A stretch of 64,000 bases of DNA from Diabrotica undecimpunctata (taxonomy: Eukaryota > Arthropoda > Insecta > Coleoptera > Chrysomelidae): the NCBI RefSeq assembly GCF_040954645.1, contig NC_092807.1:54780239-54844238 (forward strand). The letters are read 5' to 3'. The first letter of the stretch is position 1. Every line of letters starts with the position of its first letter. The notes under the pieces were generated by a model that did no database searches, was not told the origin of the DNA, and was given only the letters and a program-made list of their open reading frames with translations. Shown piece after piece: positions 56,741 through 64,000 of this stretch. The position numbers and the translations under genes were made by a program.

Positions 56741-58725
56741 ATGGTGGCGTTAGAAAGTAATAGAAAGACTAATTCTGTTATTAATGGACAATCTCTATCA
56801 TTTATATAATGTGTTATTATTTTAAAAATGTTAAGCTTGAAGCAGATACCTTGAAAACTGTGAAAGAAATAACAGCTAAGGAACAGGTAAGTTTGTACAA
56901 TAAATTAATTTTAATTCGCTATCAAATGAACTGAAAATAATCGAGAGTTTTTAACTTTGCCTTTATATTTTATTAGTCATATCTGCCTAATTCATTCTCT
57001 TTTAGTTATATAACGTACTTTCGTGGTTGTATCATATGGCATTCTTCTTTTTAATGTGCCGTGCTCGAGTATCGAGCGTTGGCTATCAAATTGGCTATAG
57101 TAATTTTGTTGACGGCAGCTCGGAAAAGGGATGCAGAGGATCTGTTAAACCATTCTCTTAGGTTGCTAAGCCATGACGTTCTTCTTCGACCTGTCAACTC
57201 TTCTTTCGTCTACCTTGCCTTGTATTATTAAGTGAAGTATATTATATCTCTCTGGGTGTCGCATAACATGACCAAAATATTCAAGTTTGCAACGGCATAG
57301 CTTTTTAAATAAACATATTTGCAAAAATTTGTGAAATTATAATTATTGTATGTACATCGGTCTTACTTTCGATAATTGAAAGACATTTTTTAACATACTT
57401 AAATTATTACACCTATTAGCACATGAATATATTGTGTACTGTCTTATGGTATGGCAGTAAATATAGACTTTTTTATACTTACATACTAGATAAAATGAAT
57501 CACTATAGTTACTTTTACAGGAATTTCCATCAGAATAATCGAAAGGATAACAAGAGAGGCAAAATGTTCTTTGAAAAATACCGACAGAGTCCAATTTGCC
57601 AGTCCAGGCAAAAAACGAGTAAGGAGATCAATCATAGATTTGCCGGAATACCAAACAAGAGACATTGGCAGAATAATATACGATTTTTATAAAACAGACA
57701 AATGTCGGGTTACGGTAAAAAAATTAAAACAAAAAATTCGTAACGATTTGGATATCACAATTTCACAAACATCTTTAGGGCGACTTCTACGCAAAATGCA
57801 ATTTAGCTGGAGGAGAACCGAAAACAACCGAAAATTACTTATAGAAAAAAGTGAAATACGAGCTTTGAGTATAAAATATCTCAGGCAAATCAAACATTTT
57901 CGTACTCAAAATAGGCCAATTGTGTATGGATGATGAGTCTTACTTACACAGCGGTCATAATTTTTCGAAGAACTGGACTGACGAATCAACAAAAGGGATT
58001 ATTTTCTGTAATTTCTAAAGGTCAACGACTAATAATAGTGCATGCCGGTGGAGACATGGGATTCATTAAGGATGAATTATTAATCTTCAAGTCAGGTACA
58101 AAATCAGGGGATTTCCACTCTGAAATAAATGCACATATGGAAAGTGTTTACTAAAACGCGTAATACCTAATTTACCTAACTCGGTACTAGTTTTTGATAA
58201 CGCATCTTATCATAGTATTCAGTTAGAGCGGGCACCTACATCAAACTCAAAAAATAAATAAATGATAGAATGGTTAATACAGAAAAATATTCCATTTATA
58301 CCTACAGCTTTAAAACCGGAATTATATGAAACCATTAAATATCATAAACCCTGTCATGTAAAATATAAGTTCGACGAAATTTTACGCGAGCATGGCCATA
58401 TTCCTTTGCGTTTACCTCCGTACCATCCTGACCTAAACCCGATTGAACTTATATGGGCTACAGTCAAAAATAATGTAAGCCACAAAAACGTTACATTTAA
58501 ATTAGCTGAGGTACAAGAACTGGCCGAGAAAAAGAGTTCAATAAAATGATGCAAATGAGTGTAGAAAATGATGTGACCATGTCATTAAGAAGGAAGATGA
58601 ATACATGGACAGCGAGATAGTGGTTGATAACTCCATGGAAATAGCTCCTATTATTATAAATATTAACAGCGAATCTTCCAGTACAGAGTTTTCTTTTGAT
58701 GATAAAGATGAAGAAAATTAACCAT
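56741..58725 (+). pseudogene. Multi-exon Tc1/mariner-superfamily DDE transposase gene
   Basis: A decayed first exon (56741-56886, NSVINGQSLSF and LEADTLKTVKEITAKEQ) ends at a GTAAGT donor. The acceptor TTTTACAG ends at 57520. Exon 2 starts ISIRIIERITREAKCSL, a helix-turn-helix, then GKKRVRRSIIDLPEYQTRDI and FYKTDKCRVTVKKLKQKI. The first catalytic aspartate lies in a damaged MDES block (57925). QKGLFSVISKGQRLIIVHAG and KSGTKSGDFH follow, then LVFDNASYH (second aspartate, 58190). Last come ALKPELYETIKYH and PPYHPDLNPIELIWATVKN with the final glutamate (58445). The acidic tail EIVVDNSMEI..SFDDKDEEN ends near 58720. Frameshifts near 57930, 58150 and 58550. An RTE tail sits in the intron. Confidence 0.8.
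57043..57306 (-). mobile_element. 5'-truncated RTE tail in the intron of the DDE gene
   Basis: Begins with a decayed TTCTTCTTTTTAATGTGCC block and GCGTTGGCTATCAAATTGGC, then decayed C-terminal RTE coding sequence. About 260 bp long, as with the copy at 19484. Confidence 0.75.
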
Positions 58726-59389
58726 TAGAAAATTATTTTCAGTTACTATTTGTCTACACTTGATACTCGTTTTAGTGTTGTAATCAAACGAAAATATCAA
58801 AATTAAATAATTACTGTGTTACATTTATTTATACAATACCATACATACTCCATTTAATATGAAAGACAATATCAACGTAGTTTTATTTGTTAATTAAATT
58901 CAGTCATAATTATTATTGTGTTTGTATGTTAAATTAAAGAGATATTACAAACCAGTGGCTTTCTATTTAAATTGACTAAAAAAATAATAACAACTTCATC
59001 TTTATAATGATATATTAAAGCTTGCGAAAAGATATTACTACTTTTTTAATTGTGTAATAATTCTTTGAACTATACCGTTACCCCACTGAAATTACATATC
59101 AGAAATAGTAAACCAATAGGAGAATAATGGGGCGTAAACATAATCTATTTCTCAGTGACGTTCTGCGTAATCCGTCGCCAAGTTAACTGGCTTTTTTCTG
59201 TATGCGATGTGCGGTGCGCCGTTGTGGCCGCAGCTTTAGTATTCTTGATAAACGCAATTTTATTATCACGACGAATTGCTAACGTTTTCAGATTTTGTTT
59301 ATAGACTTTTTGAATTGCTTGCTTGGAGTCAGTAGATAGACTAAGGTTGACAAAAGATATATGTTTTTGTTTTTTTGTATTGAAGGAGC
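58726..59389. other. AT-rich spacer
   Basis: Nothing recognised. Confidence 0.4.
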
Positions 59390-61060
59390 TAAAGAAACTA
59401 GAAACTGTTTATTTGGGAGGAAACAGAGTTTGTTTTGTTGCTGGGTTTTTCCCAGATTAGAGGTTTTAATCGCTTACAGATAATACAGAAGAGATTGGCA
59501 TATTATATGAAAGTGGAAATGTTAAACAAAAATTATCTGACTCTGTAGATATTGTTAAATGTTTGCAATTTTCTGGGAGAAAGAAAGATGAGGTAAATTG
59601 GTTTATAAGGGGCATTATTTTGTATGAGAGGAAAGTTGTATACTCTGTTGCTGTGGTGTTGATTTGGTATTGGGAGTTAGATCATAAAAAGAGCAGGATT
59701 TGAGATGACTTGAAGTTGTCAGATGAACTATTGGGACAATATTGTGATTAATTAGAGAAAACTTTTTTTAACACTGAATTTAAAAGAAATTAAAAGAATA
59801 TGTGATGTTCGAAATCGAAGGAAGAAAAAACATAAACTTGACGGCGGAAGCTGAGGACGTAGATGTGTGGATGCTGAAGTATTTATCACCTGGTATTCTT
59901 GCTTTAACAAAGGTCGTGGGGAAGCTATTTAAAGAGCGAGGATCTGGACTATGAGAAAAAATGTTCGAAATTGTTTTTTTTTGCTAGATATATGCAGATT
60001 CTATTGCTAGATATTCCAAATGCAAAGGAAACGTTTTTTGGTCCGATGACATCACCAATGGCTTTAACGTAGTCTAAAAGTTTAAGGTTTTCTTCTGTGT
60101 AGAGAACTATCGCCTATACTTTTTTTGAAAAATATGATTTCGGTGTTGATTTTACAGAATTCACGTATAAGGGGATGTAGTTGCTGGATTTTTGTTTACA
60201 GAATTTTAAACTGTAGGAGTTTTGTGTATATGTGTGCCGCTTATGTAGACACATACAATTACCTCGTCTTATATCTGTTCTTTAACTGGTTCTGCTATTT
60301 AAAATTCTATTTAAAGCCATTGAGTTAGATGGCCAGCAAAAACCAGCAGACTGGTGAAACCAGTTAACCATGTTACCTTTAAGTAATTGCGTGAATAGTG
60401 AGAGGAAGGGGATAACGTTTTCGGTGGTTTTAAAAAGTATCCTTAAGAATCATTTACACTTTCATAAATCTGAAGGTGACATAGATAGACTAAAAAATAT
60501 GCTAACATTAAGTGAAGTGCAGAAACAGTTGATTTATTTGTCAGTGCCCTTTTGAAACGACTATGTATAGTTAATTCTAGCCCATGTCCAAAATTTGACG
60601 TAAGGCTTTGTGAGTTACAACCGAACACTAGCGTAAGTAAATAATGATAACTCTAACACTTACAACAAATGGTTAAATCTTATTGAGGACAAGCAATTTT
60701 TTGGTATTTAAAGATGATCTGTATGCAGGATGCATGCTTCAGGTGAAATGTATGAATTTATTAAAGACAACAAAAATTTTAAACCAACAAAACTACTTTA
60801 AGGAGACAGAGAACACTTGAAACTATAAACTTCAGAGCGAAAGAGGGAAGTAGAAATAAACTTAGAGGAGGACTGGTTAAGCAAGCAAATGCCAAACGAA
60901 GGTCTAAAGGCCAAATAGAGCAAAAGTGAGAAGTACTGAGAAGAGAAGTACTGAGAAGTAATAAATGAACTGAGAGGACTGAACTGGCAAGCCAAGGTCC
61001 AACTAAGACGTTAAGGGTAATTTTGATGACGGAAGATGGCATATCTATAAAGATAATCAC
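59390..61060 (+). other. Decayed coding-like region, not recognised
   Basis: Fragments in the plus direction look once-coding but match nothing I know: TEEIGILYESGNVKQKLSDS and KKDEVNWFIRGIILYERKVV near 59480-59640, LNLTAEAEDVDVWMLKYLSP-like pieces near 59840, the open frame MLPLSNCVNSERKGITFSVV (60370-60555), and GEMYEFIKDNKNFKP near 60745. The spread over 1.5 kb with many stops suggests an old retroelement gag-like ORF or a lost gene. A short direct repeat GAGAAGTACTGAGAAG lies near 60930-60960. Confidence 0.3.
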
Positions 61061-61990
61061 TCTGTTATTTTATATCGAAGTTAAGTAGAACAACTAAGTA
61101 AAAGAAACCGTGAACAACTAAGTAACAACTGGAGTGATAAATTTTTTGAAAATTATCTTCACCTTAAACAAATTAAAACAGAAAAGAAGACCTAAAAATT
61201 AAATAATAAATAATACAAAAAAAATACAAAACAAATAATTTAAGAAACTAATCAGTAAAGGTAATTCACAACGAAAGGATTTTTTTCACGCTTAAAATAT
61301 TAAAGATTATATACTCGTACTTATACTTATTAGACTTATTGTTTTAAAAATATGCATAAAATATTAATACAAAAATCAATTTAAAAATTGTAGAAATCAA
61401 AACTTTCTGGCAGTTTTGATATAGCCGAGTAAAATTTAAGAGTCTCGATGTCAATTTGAATTTAATAAGTGTGTAGAAATAAGGTTTATTCATACTGCCG
61501 TCAAAAGTTTTGTAAATTTATAACTTTTGAAATACGCACCGGAATTAGACAGATGTCTACTCAATTCAAGTCCAGGAGTATATTCGAATGGCGTTAAAAA
61601 TCTTTTGAGAGTGGGGAAAACTTAAACTTTTAAAAGTATTAAGTGGGGTTGACAGTATTAAGGTTATTAAAATTGTTATTTGGGTTACTAAGATTATTAA
61701 AAACAATTTGCAATTATGTCTTCTAAGCATTATGTTTTTTGTTTCATGTAAAAGTATGGATTGGTTTATTTTTAGGAGCTAAATGACCTTGCCACCCACA
61801 ATTTACGACTTTTCTTATTATTACGATTATCTTTTTTATTAATTTGTAATACGAAGATGGGGGCTTTGGTGACTGATATCAAAGGAATGTCATATCGATA
61901 TCACAGAAGCACTGTAAATAAATAATGATTAAAACCAACGACATTATATTGGTTTTAATAAACAATGATAACAATAACAAAACATAAAAA
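61061..61990. other. Unassigned sequence with one hairpin
   Basis: ATTAAAACCAA and its complement (61928-61959) form an 11-bp stem near the 3' side of the Tc1 transposase, possibly within its subterminal region. No gene. Confidence 0.4.
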
Positions 61991-62378
61991 AAAACAACTT
62001 AAATGTAACTTAACCTAAGTACGCAAATATCAAAGAAAAGCTACTAAAAAATAACTTAATACTTTGTATTGCCTCCAGTAGCCCCTATAACAGCCTGTAC
62101 ACGTTGGCTTATGCTGTCTATGAGGTTGCGAATAGTATCTTGCTGTATGTTTTGCCATTCCTCTTCTAGAGCCAAGCGAAGTTCGGTAATTGATGCTGGT
62201 GCGACTTCGCGACCTCTAATATTTCCACCAAGTATGTCCCAGCCGTGCCGGACGCATCAAGGAATTTGGATATTGGTCAAAATACTTGGGAATTCCAAGT
62301 CTCGCCAAATCCAAATTTCTAATTGACTCGATGCAGGGAAATTCCACTTTTGCTACGTAAAACAAAGGATTTGTTTTA

Positions 62379-62413
62379 CATAAAAGCAGGTAGATTTTCT
62401 CTCATCGGTCAGT
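62379..62413 (+). promoter_or_regulatory. TATA box plus TCAGT initiator
   Basis: CATAAAAG at 62379-62386 and TCAGT at 62409-62413. The distance from the TATA box to the A of TCAGT is about 31 bp, as in insect core promoters. Confidence 0.55.
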
Positions 62414-62624
62414 CGAGCTTGCCTCTTCTACTGTAGACCTAGTCGGTGCTATTATTGTTCCAACTAAGTTATTGTTTTATTTCTGATTTCCTGTATACCT
62501 TTTTATTTTAGCATTATTGTATATCCAGACCTTGTCAGGTTAGAATATTACATATTTGTTCATGTACTAATTGTTTGCTATTTTATTTGATTATTTTTGA
62601 TTGTTTATTTTCTTGTATTTGAAT

Positions 62625-63174
62625 CTAAGCTGTTCTTCCGTAAGTTAAGAACACTTAGGAATATTTATCTTGCCTTTTCTATTTTATATATTTGATTTTG
62701 TACTTTGTATCTAAGTAGTTCTTTTCGGTAAGTCAAAGAGCTCTTTGAAGTATTTCTCTGATATCGGACTTGTTATTTTATTGTGTGCCTAAGTCGTTCT
62801 TTTCCGGCAATATTTTCACATCTTTTCTATATTTGATTTTTCTTATTTTCTATTATAAGTCGTTTCTTCCGTAAGTCAAGAAACACTTAGACATATTTCT
62901 ATAACCTGTTTCATTTTTGCATTTCTCGTTTTATATTTTGAGTATTTTATTTTTCCACTCTAAGTCGTTTCTTCCGTAAGCCAAGTAATACTTAAAAATA
63001 TTTCCATATTTTACTCTCACATTTACATATTTCATTTATCTATATTTCTGTCCTAAGTTGTTCCCTCCGTAAGTCAAGAAACACTTAGAAACATTTTTCT
63101 TTGCATTATATTTTTATACCATTTAATTTACTTGTTTACTAAGTTATTTCTTCCGTAAGTTAAGGTATACTTAG
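62625..63174 (+). repeat. Array of about seven hairpin repeats displaying GTAAGT
   Basis: Copies at 62625-62658, 62711-62750, 62789-62816 (half), 62856-62890, 62960-62994, 63053-63088 and 63139-63174. The consensus is CTAAGT-CG-TTTCTT, loop CCGTAAGTC, AAGAAAC-ACTTAG. The two flanks pair. Five of seven loops contain GTAAGT exactly and one has GTAAGC. Start-to-start spacing is 66-105 bp, and each copy is followed by an ATATTT-like stretch. Confidence 0.8.
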
Positions 63175-63217
63175 ATCATTTTTACCTATCTGTTTTCCAT
63201 TTTTGCTCTGTGACTTT

Positions 63218-63241
63218 GTAACTGTTCCTTGGAACCGTTAC
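63218..63241 (+). repeat. Additional leader hairpin
   Basis: GTAACTGTTCC, TT, GGAACCGTTAC: 11-bp arms with one mismatch and a 2-nt loop, 80 bp upstream of the gag start codon. Confidence 0.6.
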
Positions 63242-63320
63242 CTATAACAGATATTTGTCACTGGAACTGTTATTTATAACAGCGGTGGTATTTAACCTTT
63301 CTACCAGCGACAAACCAAAG

Positions 63321-63410
63321 ATGGTAAATACCCGATCCAATTCCAGGGATAGGAAGAAGCCCGAAGAGCCGGCGATGGGTTCTACAGGCCCAAATGCCCC
63401 CTCTCGGCAA
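63321..63410 (+). pseudogene. Start of a gag-like ORF, truncated
   Basis: ATG at 63321 has an A at position -3 and G at +4. The 30 codons read MVNTRSNSRDRKKPEEPAMG and then STGPNAPSRQ. The basic and serine-rich start is compatible with retroelement gag proteins, but is too short to assign. After codon 30 the sequence is Tc1 antisense, so the frame beyond is fortuitous. Confidence 0.5.
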
Positions 63411-64000
63411 CACTTTATTGGGTTCAGATCTGGCGAACACGCTGGTCAGTTCATTTTATTAATACCAAGTTCCTCTAAATATTGCGTGACACACATTGCA
63501 GAGTGGGGTCGCTCATTATCTTGCATTAATAAAAAATCATCGCCGATATATCAAGAAAAGGGTAGTATGTGATTCGCTAAAATTTTCTCAATATACCGGT
63601 GTGCAGTCAACGAACTCTCAATAAATACCAATTCAGTGTGCGCCGCTCGGGACATTCCTGTCGATACGATCACCGAACCCCCTCCATGGCTAACGTGGAG
63701 ACTGAAAGCGCATTCCGCAAATCTCTTTTCAGTTTGAAGCCATACTCATTATCTCCCATTTGATGAGTGAAGACAGTATCTCGACTCATCCGTAAAAAGA
63801 ACATTACTCCATTGTCCTAAATTCCAATGTAAATGTTCCCTGGAAAATTGTAGTTTAGCCACTCTGTACCGTGGAAGTAATTTGGGCCCAGTAGCTGATT
63901 TCTTGTTTATCATAATCACATTATCATAATTTCGCCCATCTTCAACCAGAGCAACGGCTTTTGCACAATCTTTGACACTAAGAACCATGATCAATCATAG

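Larger units (their letters stand above)
62247..63411 (+). mobile_element. Retroelement 5' region (promoter, structured leader, gag start) inside Tc1
   Basis: On the plus strand a TATA-like box and TCAGT initiator are followed by a leader of about 910 nt with seven hairpin repeats, and then an ATG (63321) opening a basic, gag-like frame. The frame is cut off after 30 codons where Tc1 coding sequence resumes. No Tc1 codon is lost at the junctions and no target duplication is visible, so the piece is 5'-complete but 3'-truncated. LTR edges are not identified, so the class is uncertain. Confidence 0.55.
62061..63994 (-). pseudogene. Tc1-like transposase split by a retroelement piece
   Basis: From 63994: MVLSVKDCAKAVALVEDGRN, then a deletion of most of the helix-turn-helix region. 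RYRVAKLQFSREHLHWNLGQ and WSNVLFTDESRYCLHSSNGR (first catalytic aspartate) follow. After a shift come FAECAFSLHVSHGGGSVIV and HRYIEKILANHILPF, then LMQDNERPHSA (second aspartate) and PACSPDLNPI at about 63415. The frame resumes at 62246 with HGWDILGGNIRGREVAP, LEEEWQNIQQDTIRNLIDSI and AVIGATGGNTKY, ending at 62061. The intervening 1.16 kb is foreign. The glutamate expected right after NPI reads lysine. The element may continue beyond the window. Confidence 0.85.

Noticed and set aside
62625..63174. Regularly spaced repeats as a CRISPR-like array
   Set aside because: Eukaryotic context, repeats diverge, spacing is irregular, and the intervening sequence is low-complexity AT-rich DNA; a structured leader fits better.
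63255..63572. 105-residue plus-strand ORF as one gene
   Set aside because: Only codons from ATG 63321 to 63410 belong to the gag-like start; beyond that the sequence is antisense Tc1 transposase.

Overview
The window is eukaryotic, AT-rich and almost wholly made of decayed transposable elements. The families present (Jockey, RTE and I-type LINEs, Penelope-like elements, piggyBac, hAT, Tc1-like DDE genes, a Crypton-type tyrosine recombinase), the short GT-AG introns and the TCAGT initiator-like sites point to an insect with a large repeat-rich genome. A beetle is my guess, at low confidence. I recognise no host housekeeping gene, RNA polymerase III gene or CRISPR array.

Layout. 1-3.1 kb: AT-rich sequence, one small unrecognised ORF and two TA microsatellites. 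3.2-4.1 kb: 3' end of a Penelope-like element (-). 4.1-8.3 kb: Jockey LINE (-) with a 56-bp RTE tail inserted in it. 8.9-9.1 kb: hAT/ZBED fragment. 10.1-13.3 kb: full-length RTE (-) between 8-bp target duplications. 14.3-15.7 kb: deleted RTE (+). 16.7-18.1 kb: Jockey-like RT (-). 18.1-23.5 kb: transposase relics including an intron-containing piggyBac. 24.4-27 kb: palindrome-arm relic, RTE tail, piggyBac (-). 27.5-28.3 kb: small inverted-arm element with hammerhead-like motifs. 28.6-30.6 kb: RTE (-) split by a TTAA MITE. 30.8-32.6 kb: two piggyBac relics head to head. 33.2-39.3 kb: a DNA transposon with 24-bp terminal inverted repeats, carrying an intron-containing gene and a nearly intact LINE. 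39.5-40.8 and 48.6-49.8 kb: two copies of a long-palindrome element. 42.6-46.9 kb: RTE (+) split by an hAT element with an 8-bp target duplication. 49.9-51.4 kb: non-autonomous element with 31-bp inverted repeats and an iterated internal motif. 51.9-52.1 kb: heat-shock-like promoter. 53.2-55.2 kb: two I-type LINE relics. 55.3-56.4 kb: Penelope-type terminal repeat and Crypton-type recombinase. 56.7-58.7 kb: multi-exon DDE transposase gene. 62-64 kb: Tc1 transposase (-) split by a retroelement promoter, leader and gag start whose leader holds about seven hairpin repeats.

The most interesting signals are four. (1) The hairpin array at 62.6-63.2 kb, with a GTAAGT sequence in most loops. (2) Hammerhead-like cores tied to Penelope-type termini and to inverted-arm elements with 13-17 bp target duplications. 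(3) Three heat-shock elements upstream of a TATA box at 51.9 kb. (4) A conserved RTE 3' tail that occurs alone as a 56-bp insertion. Assignments are made by eye from conserved residues. Element ends are firm only where a target duplication or inverted repeat is stated.
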